48,901 nt of DNA from contig BFEA01000510.1 of assembly GCA_003427395.1 (NCBI GenBank), forward strand, positions 1,083,700 through 1,132,600, written 5' to 3'. The DNA comes from Chara braunii. Lineage: Eukaryota; Streptophyta; Charophyceae; Charales; Characeae. Both the position numbers and the translations under genes were made by a program. The notes beneath the pieces are model-generated. The model saw nothing but the letters and a program-made list of their open reading frames with translations, had not been told where the DNA came from and did no database searches. Position 1 is the stretch's first letter. Every line of letters starts with the position of its first letter. Positions 29,841-40,883 of this stretch are shown one piece after another.

Positions 29841-30424
29841 TTTCATGAATTGTCATCGCAATTGCATGGATGAACATCAAAGCAAAACGTACGACGTCTT
29901 GATTTTAAATTACGTTCAAGGTATTGGCTTAAAAAATAATAATAATAATAATAAAAAATCGACAAAAAAAAATCCACAAAAGTTATATGTGAGTATGGCC
30001 TCATTGCCCTAAACATGTGATGCAAGTTTCAAGATTCAGGTTCAAGACTGAGTTCATATTTTTGGACTTCAAGCAGGGTGTCGGCAACAGGAAGGTATGA
30101 CACATGTATTACCTCAAGAAGGTAGGTGACCTATGCTGCCAGGACAACCATTGACTGCCGCTGCAAGCAATCACCACGGGTCTGGTCCTTGGGCTCTACA
30201 ACACCCTGGCCTTTTTATGAAAAGAAAAGAAAAAAAAGAAAAAAAAAAAGAGAAGGTAAGTGCAAGACGCTCTGGCAGCTCACTGAGAACTTCAAATAAA
30301 TCATATTTAGATCAGAGACGTAGAACACACTCTGGGTGGGCTTGGAGTGGAACCAATCAGTTTAAACTTTACAGACATGTAAATTACATTTTGTTACTTT
30401 CGCGATGAGTCCTAATCAGAATCA

Positions 30425-30560
30425 GATACAGTACAATGCCAGGGGATCCATCCACAGCCACATGGAATCGAACCGGTGATCTCAGCCGTAACAGTAGGAT
30501 TGTGGTGTGGTGTTCAAAACTGAAGTCATCATACCCGTTCTGCCATTCACCCCACTGCTG
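30425..30560 (-). mobile_element. Candidate tRNA-derived SINE head
   Basis: The minus strand has a consensus-perfect A box (TGGCAGAACGGG, plus 30534-30545) and B box (GGTTCGATTCC, plus 30464-30474). They are 59 bases apart, longer than in ordinary tRNAs and close to tRNAs with a long variable arm. The T-stem does not close (CCGG against CCATG), so it is not a working tRNA. No A tail was found. It could be a SINE head or a tRNA pseudogene. Confidence 0.35.
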
Positions 30561-30828
30561 CATGGGTGCAGTACTCACACTCACTCAACACACTGGACAC
30601 CCATGAGACCTTCCATAGGCACGACCACACTATCTGCATGACCTATCTGTGTGGCCACCACAATCCAGGTGTAATCTCCTGGCTGGCGAATGCGCTGGAG
30701 TAATGATCAGATCTCCGTCTTCCCCTGAATGAAAGGCATGCTTATCATGACTCGACCAGACTGAAACGATCGCTTGTATACATTCATGACGAGGGTGCAT
30801 TGTATTCAAGGGAAGAAGGTAGGCGGGT

Positions 30829-30979
30829 ACCTTCCGTAGGCAAGGCCGCACTTTCTGCATGCATCCTCGGCAGAGGTACACCTTTCGTCGGCACAGCCAG
30901 ACTCTCTGCACGAGTCCTACACAGAGATACCTTGCATAAGCACAGCCACACTATCTGCATGAGTCCTAGGCAGAGGTAA
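30829..30979 (+). repeat. About 50-bp minisatellite, three units plus an outlier
   Basis: Units share TACCTT-C-TAGGCA-GCC-CACT-TCTGCATG-ATCCT-GGCAGAGG. Three occur in a row here, and one related copy lies at 30607-30645. Confidence 0.8.
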
Positions 30980-32127
30980 CAACTGGTGCAAATGGCGGGA
31001 AAGCTGCAAAAGGATATATTCCAACTTTGGCAAAAGCGTGAAGCATCTGACTGTCTGACACTGTCTTCATAGGATAGGATTATTAGGATGCAGCAATCGA
31101 AGCCCTGGGCTTCGTTTCCCTGTAGCAGTATGGCCCCCTATCCCCTCTATGCCTCTCCACAAGCCATAGACTTGATTTCCAGTCAAGTAAGAAAGAAAAT
31201 CTTCCCAGTTTTGAATTTTTCATGTAACATTGGTATCACCCCATCTTGAGAATAATGCACTTGAAGGGAGTGCAATAACCTGGGTTCAAATCCTGCAGAG
31301 AACCATGCATCCAAAATCTGAGTCAAGGCTCGGCATAGGAAATAGGACCGTAATTCCACATGTATCTGGACCAGGAGGCCTTTCCCTATAAATTCAAATT
31401 GTTAGATCTGTCCAAATGAATCTGGGTCATAATCCAGAAATAGGACTGTAGGGTCCCAGAGTCCTTCGGAATGGCCCTCGATCCAACAGAATATGGTCTA
31501 CTCCATGTCTCAGTCAAAGACCTTCTGTATGCATACCCTTACAGAGTCAAGGGATGGAGTAGAACCAGAGGTGCAAAGTCTAAGTGTGGTAGCTTTTGAC
31601 CTAGCAGAGTTCAGGGGTCAACGCTTCGTCCTACAGACTCCCATAACTCTCTAGAACAGGTATGAAATCTGCAAAGACATGGCCCAGGGTCGTAACCTTT
31701 GGTCAAGACAAAGTTCTAGGGTCCAAAAGTCCCTTCCTTGACTCTGAAGAGGGATCAGAATGTCCCTTGGTGAACAGGTACTGGGTCTAGGTCAAAATGA
31801 GGCACCTCATGCCTCCAGAGTAGGCTCTAGGAAAGTAAACAGTCAGGCGCTACTCGGGCACAGAAATCAAAGAGCCGAAAATTTCCCAGGAGACAGCCGC
31901 AGCGACAGATCTCACAGAGAACAAAAGGCTCAGTGGACTTCCCAGAAGTTTCCAAGGCCCAAGGCACACTCTGGCTGCGAGCAAATATGAGCCACACAGA
32001 TTGGGAAATCTCAGCCCTTCGAGGAGGCAAACTGGATGCAGGCCAGACCGAGTAAACACTAAAAAAGAGTGGGCTGCAAGTGATTCAGTGCCTCCCAGCT
32101 CGTGTATTCATTCTGCCTCACACTGTG
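30980..32127. other. Stretch without recognised gene
   Basis: Short frames only. An isolated pol III B-box-like word (GGTTCAAATCC, about 31292) has no A box at a usable distance. Confidence 0.4.
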
Positions 32128-32270
32128 ACAGTGCATGTGCTACAGTGCATGCGCTACAGTGCATGCGCTACAGTGTATGGCTACAGGGCACATGGTACAG
32201 TGCGCAGATGCAGTGCATGCGCTACAGTGCACAGTTAAAGTGATGTGGTACTGTGTGCTGCTACAGTGAT
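32128..32270 (+). repeat. 15-bp minisatellite (CTACAGTGCATGCG type)
   Basis: ACAGTGCATGCGCT repeats with a 15-base period at first, then degenerates (ACAGTGTATGGCT, ACAGGGCACATGGT, GTACTGTGTGCTGCT) to about 32270. The units are themselves partly palindromic (GTGCATGCGC). Confidence 0.85.
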
Positions 32271-34290
32271 TACGAGAGAAGGCACACAGAGAGAGTGAGA
32301 GGCTGCCACAGCTAGAGTGACAGAGATGGGAGGGTGGTAGCCATAACCTGTGGAAGGTGCTGATGCACCATGACTACAAGAGAGAGAAGAGGGGAGATAT
32401 GAGGTAGAGTCCAAGGTTTGGGGGGAAGAGGCAGCTTACCTAGCTGTTGCAGAGAAGACCAGTGGTTGCATGTGCTCCACATTCGTCATCCAAGACTTAA
32501 AGGTGGTGTTGCGGAATACAGCTTGTCTAGCACCATAAAGAGGACGGTCGGGGTGGAGATAGGAAGGAGGAGATAACCTGGGGAAGACGACTCTAAGAGG
32601 AGGGAGGGCATCATTCATCATCCAGTACTCCATCCTGTTGGTGCTTGTGCTATACAGAGTGTGGCACTTGCACTAGTGAGGTCAGGGGATGAGAGGGAGG
32701 CAATGCTGCCGCAGAAGATCGACATTGTCATTTCGAGTTCCAGCCTCACTGTGCTAGCCTGGGATAGCCAGCGCTGACGGGAGGTTGACCTGGCAAGTGA
32801 CATTGTGTCCAGACTGGTGGTGGAGACTAGAGACACAAGCCATTGGGTGCATCGAGGTGGTGGGAAGGATTCCCATAGAAGAAGAGGGAGAAACTGTCTG
32901 ACAATGGTATTCATTCAATTTCATTGTTTACACTCTTAAGATAACTCCATGCTTTTGATCTTCTTCTTCACATAGTCTTGTCTTTTTACGCTGTCTCAAT
33001 TTGCTTGTTATCATTTAGTTGAGCAGTGTGTTCTCATGTGAGATTTTGATTGTGACATTCTGCAGTAGGGTTCATGACAGGAGCCATAGCTAGGAAGGGT
33101 GCCCGCGCTCCATAGCTGTAGTGTAGAGGTAGGACGAGGAAGAATGTGCTCAGGACTCGTGAGGAGGGAGAGAGAGAGTGAGGTGAGCTTACCTTGACTT
33201 ACCTGTTGGCGCTGGTGATACCGGAGCTGCGGTTCACATAAGGAGGCTGAAGGAAGCCAGGCGCCAACCTCCACAGCCAAGCTTTGATGCTGGAGCTCGG
33301 GGGCACCCATGTGGTACTTGCAGAGAGACATCATTATTATCATCAGGGAGGGATGCTGAAGTGGTCGAGAAGGTCCTGGAGGTGAAGGGGGAACTGAAGA
33401 GCGGTTGCGATTGTATTGCGAAGATCCTCATGGCAACAACAAGACACTGGCCTACCTTTTGTGCCTGTGCCTCTGCCTCCCACATGGTTCCGGACTCTTC
33501 CTGCCAGGCCCTGCTGCAGCAAACAGAAATTCAGTCTGTTGTGTGCCTCCCTGGAACTGACCTGCATGGGACCGGGGCTGGACACGTGGTGATTACTAAC
33601 TACTAGTACCCTCCACTGTTCCTACCGGCAGTGCGTAATCCTTTCAGGATTATTGATTATCGATCGAACTATCCTCTTTCTCTCTACTGCTTCTCTACCT
33701 TTGCCTCTCTTCTGGTTACTCACTTCTTATTGTGGGTCATCATTGAGTGCTTCATGACTTATTCTGGATTGCGATTGGTTCCGTTTTGAGTGCATTGAGA
33801 CTACTTGCATGTTCTTGTTGTGGTCATACACTCAGCCACATGGGTCCACTATCCTCCTGCTTCCTCTCTCTCTCTTTTTTTTTCTTTTTTTCTTTTTCTT
33901 TTTACAAACACTCAAGGCTCCTTCTACTCTGCGGGGTGTCGGTCCGGTTGCTTATCACCGGCCAGCATGAGTACAGGAAAAGGAAAAAGGGTACAGCAAA
34001 AGGCTCAGCCTTGCCCTTGCGGTACTAGTCGCCTATCCAAGGGGGGGACTACTGCGGGCCGTCCCACCCCCCAAACCATGGCCTCCCCTGGGTCTCTTCT
34101 GCTGGCCAGGAGGCTTACTGGCAGCACCCAGTCACACAGCAGAAGGGCCCCAGGGGCGCGGGGGGGTCCTTCCCAGCAGTCTCTCAGGCCGCATGTCTCT
34201 AGTCCTCCTCATCCTTACAAACTCAAAACAGTGTCTGATACTATTGATATCCCCTGAACTCCATACCCATTCTGTCCCCCTAAATTTCTT
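32271..34290. other. Unassigned region with minus-strand donor-like sites
   Basis: Two strong minus-strand donors follow open stretches: CAACAG^GTAAGT at about 33195 and CAGCTAG^GTAAGC at about 32445. The upstream peptides (for example YGARQAVFRNTTFKSWMTNV) are not recognised. A plus-strand frame from 33967 begins MSTGKGKRVQQKAQPC and is Gly/Ser/Arg-rich, possibly the start of an unknown gag-like protein. None of this is strong enough to call a gene. Confidence 0.3.
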
Positions 34291-34913
34291 CTCCCTATCG
34301 ACCCTTCCTTGTCACCAACGCATGCAAGGCAAAATGAATGAGCCCCTGGGGCAGGTCACTCTTTTGTAGAGTTGACCGGTCTTGACCTGCCTGAGTTTGC
34401 ATCTTTCTACGGCGGAGGTTTCTCGATATGAACGTCCCAGATTGGCTGTTGGCCAATAGCCACCTGGACCCTGGCTGAAGAGCTGCAGAAACTATCCTTC
34501 GAAGGTCATTTTGGCTGGCATAAAGTGGATGGTGAGGCGGGATGTTAAAGCACCAGTACACCACACATAGGCCCGCGGGCGTCAGCATGAAACCCGCATC
34601 ACTTCGGTGGCCGCCAATTTTTATTTTTTTTAATGGTGCCCCTGGCGGTGTGGCACCTCCGAGTTTTGCTTGTGGCGACAAAAGTTTTCTGCAAGGCTGG
34701 GGCCCCGTGTACTAGCGGTTTAACGGTCAGGGAGTGGCTGTGCTAATTGCGCGTAGCACCCTTGAGCAAGCCAGAACCAGAGAAGGCAGATCTCTCAGTC
34801 AGATTTGTCTCTGGTTGTGTGTCCATGTACTGTTTCGGTTGTCTTCGTTTGTCTTCGAAAACCCGGTGACGAGGTACGCCCGCCCACGTTGTTGGTACAC
34901 AGGGTCTGAAGTT

Positions 34914-35172
34914 GGGAAATGCGCAGAACGCAAAGGCGCGGATGGCAGGTATCAGCACCCGCGAGGGTGGCATATTGCGCCAAGTATTATAACTGCAGTG
35001 AACCTAGACTCGATAATGGAAATGGGCCGAGATTTTCATATGTGGAACGCGCAGCGTGTGGATGCGCAGATGGCAGGTACCGCCACCTGCACGGGTGGCA
35101 TACCGCGCCAAGTACTAATTTGTAAAAAGTAACAAGAATGTACCTAGACTACGTATGGGAAATGGGCCGCGA
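34914..35172 (+). repeat. 128-bp imperfect tandem duplication
   Basis: GATGGCAGGTA lies at 34941 and 35069, each followed by C-C--GGGTGGCATA-(T/C)GCGCCAAGTA, CCTAGACT and GGAAATGGGCCG. The units differ by many substitutions. Confidence 0.8.
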
Positions 35173-35934
35173 ATCTCAGGTTAAAAAAAAACGGTCCATT
35201 GGATCGGGCTCCTTGGGACTGGCTGTTGGACTGCACCTAGCCCAGCCTTGAGACTGGGTTCAGATATACCTTTTGATATTGGGTTGAGCATCTCGCGTGA
35301 TTTTCTGCCGAGATGGTAGGTTGAGAAGGTAGTCCAGTGCCTTCTGAAATAGTATATAAGACTTATAAGTATGCAGGGAAAGTGCAAATTCCTGAGTCTC
35401 AGTGGCGTATGAGTAGAAGGGTCGAGATCCCTGATGTCTCGTACCCGGAAGATGTCGGGAAGGACGTGATAGCACCATGATATTAAAACTCATGTCATCT
35501 TCTTCTTGTTATTATCCATGATTATGTGTATTTATCTCCGCCTGGACCCAATAGACCCTGGAAACTTCTGGATCAGTTCACACAGCCTTTGTTTGTGAAT
35601 CAGATCTTGTGCCCGTGGTTGACTCCTGATAAATCTCTGACTCTTGCTTGACCTACTCTTCCCGAGTTTGGCATGACTCCTGATTTTCTAGAGCCAACTA
35701 CCTCGCATGGGGCAGAGGCTACCGCTTTTGACCCTGCCTGTGGCCCCAAGGACTTTCTCAGACCCCTCTACAGGCAGGAGACGCGACTTTTATGACCCCT
35801 GAATCTAGGCTTAGAAAAGTTATGACCCTGAACTATGTCAGTGATTTTTCAACCGAGTTCTTTGCAATGGGATCAGATAAATGTAAATGTAATAATGCTA
35901 TGGGTTTCCCAACCCCCTCTTTTGTTGGGTGGGT
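35173..35934. other. Stretch without recognised gene
   Basis: A plus-strand frame at about 35540-35790, interrupted by one TGA, reads PNRPWKLLDQFTQPLFVNQI and onward with a protein-like composition but no family motif. Nothing else is recognised. Confidence 0.3.
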
Positions 35935-35959
35935 GGGGGGGGGGGGGGGGGGGGGGGGG
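35935..35959 (+). repeat. 25-base poly(G) run
   Basis: A pure G run preceded by GGGTGGGT lies 36 bases inside the intron after the exon at 35995-36111. It could form a G-quadruplex on the plus strand, opposite the transcript. Confidence 0.9.
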
Positions 35960-35994
35960 AGTAGGGGAGGAATGGAGAGCAGGAGGGAACTCAC

Positions 35995-36111
35995 AGCAAT
36001 GAGGAGGCCATACTCCACACTGATGAATATGACACCAAAGAAGGCACCCAAGAGTGCCACAAAGTCCAGCTTGTCCGTCTGCCAGATGTGCTTCAGCGCG
36101 TGAATATCGAC
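35995..36111 (-). CDS. Sulfate transporter, transmembrane exon
   Basis: The minus strand shows CCATGTCGCAG^GTCGAT...CTCATTGCT^GTGAGT, enclosing exactly 39 codons: VDIHALKHIWQTDKLDFVAL, then LGAFFGVIFISVEYGLLIA. Plant SULTRs have at this place (I/V)D--A--(I/L)W-(V/T)DK-DF----(A/G)(F/Y)-GV-F-SVE-GLLIAV, the loop and penultimate helix of the transport domain, which is an almost word-for-word match. Both splice junctions are in phase 0, and the preceding exon candidate (40382-40423) ends in phase 0 with AVISL, giving the family's continuous AIIIxAVISLVD. The downstream STAS part appears only at 5262-5338. It resembles SULTR1-3 types more than SULTR4. Confidence 0.85.
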
Positions 36112-36366
36112 CTGCGACATGGCAAAGACAGGTGGCATGCAGAGACGGGTGGCAATCAAGGACAGGTGGCAGTCAAAGACAGGTGGCCGGCAAAAATGAG
36201 ACGTTGTAGAAGTCCACAACGAGACGGACACGACTTATTCAACGCCATTGAAGATACTTGTAGTGAAGAACTCATTGCGAAGACTCAAGCTCGTCGTGTA
36301 ATCATATCATTTATACATGATTCTCCAATCATTTGCGTACGTGAAAGCAAACTAATACTACACAAT

Positions 36367-37641
36367 TGTTATGACCCTGGCCAATTTCGAGATACACATC
36401 CACTGAGAAGTACAATGCTATCCAATTGCAGAAAGAAATGAATGAACTTGAGAGGAGAGAGAGGAGTAGAAGAAGAAGAAGAAATGAGAAAGAAGAAGAA
36501 AAAGATGTACACCAGCAAAGATGATGACAGGGCTCTTCTTCTTCGCCCAACAATCTCCTCCTCCTTATCTCCCCCTTCTCTTATTCAAACAAGAAATAAT
36601 AATACAATGTTGAATGACTGGTCCAGAATCATGTCCGAGTCCCTTTTCTACTGCAGGTATCACTCAAGGTCCACCATAGCCATGGCCGCCTCCCCCACTC
36701 TTCACATACATAGGCCGAGGCTATGGCGGACTACTAGGCCTTGCTCCGATGTCCAAAGGACAACGCAGAGCAGCTATGGCTGCTACAGCTCAGGCCACCA
36801 TGCCCAGCCCTGCCTTGAAGCTTCTTGGTGTAGCTCCCCCGGCTGGGGACTCCTTGCAGCAGCGCCCACCAAGGTGATGAAGATGGCTGCCACCATAGCC
36901 AGGTAAGTACCCCTGGCGCTCCTCCCCCTTCCTCCTCCCTTCCTCCTTCTTCCTCCCTCGTGTCCTTCTTCCTCCCCAGCAGCGCAGCTCCAACCCAGCG
37001 CTGCTCCCTCCAGCGCTCCACCAGTGTGTCGCCAAACTTGAACACCGAAAAAGAGGCCGGGTCTTCCGCCCGGCCGGAAGATATAGAGGCCTGCTTTGCC
37101 TCTTGGGCGGTGACTTCCAGGCCGCTGGCCTTCCCAAGCAACCGGTACCTCTTCCTCCTTTTGGAGGGAATATCATTGCAGACTCTGATATTGCCCCTAC
37201 AGGCCCTAGACTCAGACTGGACCCGCTAGACCTAGCCTACACTACCGGCCTCTAAAAATGCCACTTTTGTCTTCTTCTACTCGGCCTCCGGTACCTGCAT
37301 ATTTACCCCCCTGCCGGGTGCGGTACCGGCCTACCCGCTACTTGAGTGCTTTTTCCCCTGCTGCAACCCTTCGAAGCCACGGCCACAGGTAAGTACCGGC
37401 CCTGAGGGCCCAACGAACGAACAAGTGCCTTGGCGGACCACACACACACACTCATACCAACCAGCACTCAGACAGGCATGGTCACACACGCAAGCCAACC
37501 AGCACTCAGACAGACATGCAGTCCAGCAAGCACACACACTCACAGACTTAGCAGGCGGGGAACTCAGTAGGGCATTCAGTCTATGAGCAAAACTCAGAAA
37601 CCAGCTGTGTGTTTCAGTCCGTGTCCGGACGGGTTATCACA
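36367..37641 (+). mobile_element. Solo LTR A, with target duplication
   Basis: The unit begins TGTTATGACCC and ends GGGTTATCACA, an imperfect terminal inverted repeat with TG...CA ends. CAAT (or ACAAT/CACAAT, since the edge bases are ambiguous) flanks both sides: 36363-36366 and 37642-37645. Inside are a purine-rich block, GTCCACCATAGCCATG, two strong donor-like CAGGTAAGTAC sites (about 36900 and 37385) and CA-rich ends. The related unit at 38928-40175 shares this order, which makes these two LTRs of one family. Different target duplications show two insertions, not one element's two ends. Confidence 0.8.
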
Positions 37642-38035
37642 CAATTCATGTTGTTTCAAGAACTCTGACAGCAGAGCCTCTTGAAAACTCGTGAGTTGTT
37701 GTAATTCCGAAACAACAGATTCTCCACGAAGTGGGCGATGTTCAGTATAGCCTTATTATCAGACACTTTCTTGCGATGTTGAGTATAGCCTTATTATCAG
37801 ACACTTTCTTAGATCCCTTCCCCAATTCAAATCATTCATTCAATCATGGATTGGAAAGTTAGAGATTCAGAATTGTTTGAAGTTTTGGAATTTAATCCTT
37901 GTGTTAATTGACTCTTGTGGAAACTATAGTGCCCCCAAAGGAGGACATCACAGGTTACACGGCTGAGAGATAACAGTACCTCTGAAGGAGTAAATATAAA
38001 ATTGTGCAAACTTGGAAGTACACATGAAATATCTC
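37642..38035. other. Short intronic stretch between insertions
   Basis: A 36-base direct repeat (CGATGTT-AGTATAGCCTTATT, about 37735 and 37774) is the only structure seen. Confidence 0.5.
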
Positions 38036-38049
38036 AAAGGAATGGAACA

Positions 38050-38613
38050 GATGGCAGAGACGGAAATCAGGAGCAGATGGCAGAGAATAGTGAATTCCCC
38101 GAGACACAGACCAGAAGGACAAGCAACCAAGAAACGTACATTCATAAGGAACTGGTTGCTAAAGGGCAAGGTGGCAACGATAGTTGACAACAGACTGAGA
38201 TGGAAGAAATGGCACCAGACACAATCATGAAGCCTACGAGGGTACCTGCCGGGTGACCTGGCAGAAGGTTTTGTACGGTGATCAACAAAAGGAGGACCGG
38301 ACACACAGGGAAGGACAAGGACAAACAACAGAACACAGAGCGGACCCCCCCACTGTTCTCGTAATACAGGGACTCATTCGACAGGACCTAAGTAGAAGCC
38401 TGAGAGGAACAGATGGTCAGGGCAAGCTGACAGTCAATCCTCCTTAGGAGTAATCAATGCTGGTCAGGGGTCCTTTGGCCAGGTGGAAAGAAGCGTTGAG
38501 TGAGTAATATGATGTAACCCGCCTCGACTTGCCGGAGGAATAGGAACCGGACTGACGCTCCCCAGAATGGATATGGAGCCAGAACCTTAAGGNCCTGTTC
38601 GGAAAAAAAAAAA
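38050..38613 (+). mobile_element. Short 5'-truncated LINE with 14-bp target duplication
   Basis: It contains the last ORF2 codons (MAETEIRSRWQRIVNSPRHR, RNWLLKGKVATIVDNRLRWK), the 3' UTR blocks, the terminal box at 38525-38595 and a pure A tail. AAAGGAATGGAACA precedes it (38036-38049) and follows the tail (38614-38627). It belongs to the same subgroup as the minus-strand fragment at 2775-3955. Confidence 0.92.
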
Positions 38614-38927
38614 AAAGGAATGGAACAAAAGAAAAAAGCTTGAAAAAAAGCAAAACAGGAAATAAGGCATAAGCCTCAACAAAGCAAAACAGGGAATGCA
38701 TACGAGCAACATAATTGGACTTCAAGCCAGAACGATCTCCCCTTGCACAGCTGCTAAAACTTCCGCATTGAAACCAACGGTGGGCACATTTGTGAACTGG
38801 AAAATCTGGCTGGCTGCAATAGGAAAGGCTCAGACTTTGGTGCTGGGGGGAAGTAACTGAAACGATTGACTGCAAAACAGAGCCCGAACCAGAAAGCGAT
38901 CAGGTCACATGTCCTTTTCTTAACTTT

Positions 38928-40175
38928 TGTTACGATCCTGGCCAGTTCCGAAGTGAAAATATACAAGGAAGTACAATGCCATCCGATTGCAAAACAAACG
39001 AATTCATTTGAGAGGAGAGAGAGGCGAAAGAAGAAGAAGAAGAAGATGTACACCAGCAAAAGATCAATGACATTTCCCCCCCTCTCTCACCAACCAACTC
39101 CTCATCATCTTCCCCTCTCTTAGTCAAACAATAAATAATAATAATAACGATGAATGGCTGAACCAGAATCAATGTCCGAATTTTTGTTCTACTGCCAGCA
39201 CAATGTGAGGTCCACCATAGCCATGACCTCCATCTTCCTCCACCTCTGACAGGTCTGGGCTATGGCGGACTACTAAGGGGCCTTGCCCAATGTTCAAAAG
39301 ACAACGCAAAAGCAGCTATGCCCTCCTCTCTTCAGGCCGCCATGCCTGACTCTGCCTCGAAGCCCTCTTGATGTGGCACTACCGCACAAGGGGCCTTCAA
39401 GATACTGCGCCTACGAAGGAGATGAAGATGACGCCTACCATAGCCAGGTAAGTACCCCTGGCGCTCTACTCCCTAGTCCCCTTCTTCCTCCTCCTCCTAC
39501 CAGGCTCTGTCCACCATAGCTGAGGTGGAACCCCTGGCGCTCCTGCCACAAGCGCTGCACACTAGCGCTCTCCAACCAGGCGCTCCAGCAGCATGACGCC
39601 CAAACTTGCATGCAGCAAATGAGGAGGAGCAACTCGCTCCTCCTGGAGAGATGGCGGCCTACCAGCCTCTTGGGCGTTGACCTCCAGGCCACTCCGCCTC
39701 TCAAGCAACCGGTACCTCCTCCGTTTCGGAGGGAAACATCATTGCAGTGCTGATATCTACCTCTACAGGCCCTAGACCTACATTAGTGGACCTCTACCCC
39801 TAAAGGTACTCACATTTTGTCTTCTTCTGCTCGGCCTACGGCTACTCGAGTGCTAGCGGTACCGACACTACGCTACTTGAGTGTGCCCTAAGCTACCCCT
39901 TTGGCAACTTGAGTGTTTTTCCCCGCTGCAACCCGCAAAGTCACGGCCACAGGTAAGAACCAGCCCCGCAGACCTCCCAAACAAACCACAGCCCTGGCAG
40001 GCCACACACACACTCAGGCCAACAAGCACTCAGACAGGCATGCGGACCAGCAAGCACGGACACACACAGACTTAGAAACTCAGCAGAACGCGGGAATCTC
40101 AGCAAGGCATACATTCCAGCGGCAAAACTCAGAAATCAGCAGTGTTCTCAGTCCGTATTTTTGCAGGTCCTTACA
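38928..40175 (+). mobile_element. Solo LTR B, with target duplication
   Basis: It starts TGTTACGATCC and ends GGTCCTTACA, flanked by CTTT (ACTTT) at 38924-38927 and 40176-40179. It is collinear with LTR A: GTACAATGC, GAGAGGAGAGAGAGG, AAGATGTACACCAGCAAA, GTCCACCATAGCCATG, CTATGGCGGACTACTA, CCAGGTAAGTACCCCTGGCG, GCAACCGGTACCTC and CACGGCCACAGGTAAG, in that order. It has no coding region of its own. The position 3' of LTR A, with a different duplication, makes it an independent insertion followed by LTR-LTR recombination. Confidence 0.8.
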
Positions 40176-40381
40176 CTTTGGAAATTTTAATCATTTTCAA
40201 CATTTTGCAAATTTGCAGAGAAACTGGGCCCCGCAAAACCAGCACTGACAATCTCACAAAAAACATGATAAAGAGTAAACTCAGTAGAGGAATCAAAATG
40301 TGTTCAATGCGTTGGCTTTTTAAAAGAATGAAAGAAAAGGGTGCTTGCTTCTGCAGGTGCCTTGAGAACGTTGATACTTAC

Positions 40382-40423
40382 CAAGCTGATGACAGCTTGA
40401 ATGATAATGGCTGACAAAACACA
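40382..40423 (-). CDS. Sulfate transporter, small helix exon
   Basis: The minus strand shows CCGTATGTTTCCAG^TGTGTTTTGTCAGCC...AGCTTG^GTAAGT, 14 codons reading CVLSAIIIQAVISL. In SULTR proteins the helix before the DK-DF exon is (A/V)L-(A/S)-(A/S)-IIIxAV-(I/L)-(G/S)-L, followed directly by (I/V)D. Joined in phase 0 to 35995-36111 it gives that junction exactly. The exon is very short, and an alternative acceptor inside (TTTTGTCAG) would make it shorter still. The weight comes from the fit with the next exon. Confidence 0.65.
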
Positions 40424-40883
40424 CTGGAAACATACGGCCACAATCGGAGTTCACCGATAGTCAGATCGAATATTCTATGATTATTATCTTCTTTTCTTTT
40501 TCTTTTTCTTAAAAAAAACAAACAGGATCGGCAGCATTACCTGGCTTCGCTTTGTATAGTCATATAGCTGGGAATCAGGCCCAGCGTCCCTTACATCTTA
40601 TGCCACGGCCGTTTGAGATGAACAAGGCACACCGGCCAATCTTAACTCTGGCCGCAGCTCACAAGTTGTTAACATAATATTATTTTATTTGTTTATTTGA
40701 AATTATTTCTAAAAAATATGTTGTTTGAACCCATACCAGTTCACCGAGAGTCAGGCAACGACATTCAGGTTCATCTCGTTGTACCAATGAAAAAAGAAAG
40801 AAAAGAAAAAGAAATCTACAATCAGTGTCTGTCACACAATTTTTCTCCAAACTTTTAGATCGTTAAGAAAAAGAAGGGAACCC
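40424..40883. other. Intron stretch upstream of LINE copy B
   Basis: It is A/T- and polypyrimidine-rich. TTCACCGA-AGTCAG occurs twice (about 40451 and 40740). No further transporter exon was recognised. Confidence 0.4.

Noticed and set aside
31280-31305. B-box word GGTTCAAATCC as a tRNA or SINE
   Set aside because: No A box lies within a usable distance and no cloverleaf is visible.
35260-35493. Minus-strand frame tested as the missing transporter exon (contains LPGTR)
   Set aside because: The flanking residues do not follow the family, no splice sites fit, and other phases look equally protein-like.
40388-40420. Reverse-strand-like CTGATGA word near 40388
   Set aside because: No second core follows at usable distance; the sequence is better explained as the transporter exon and its donor.
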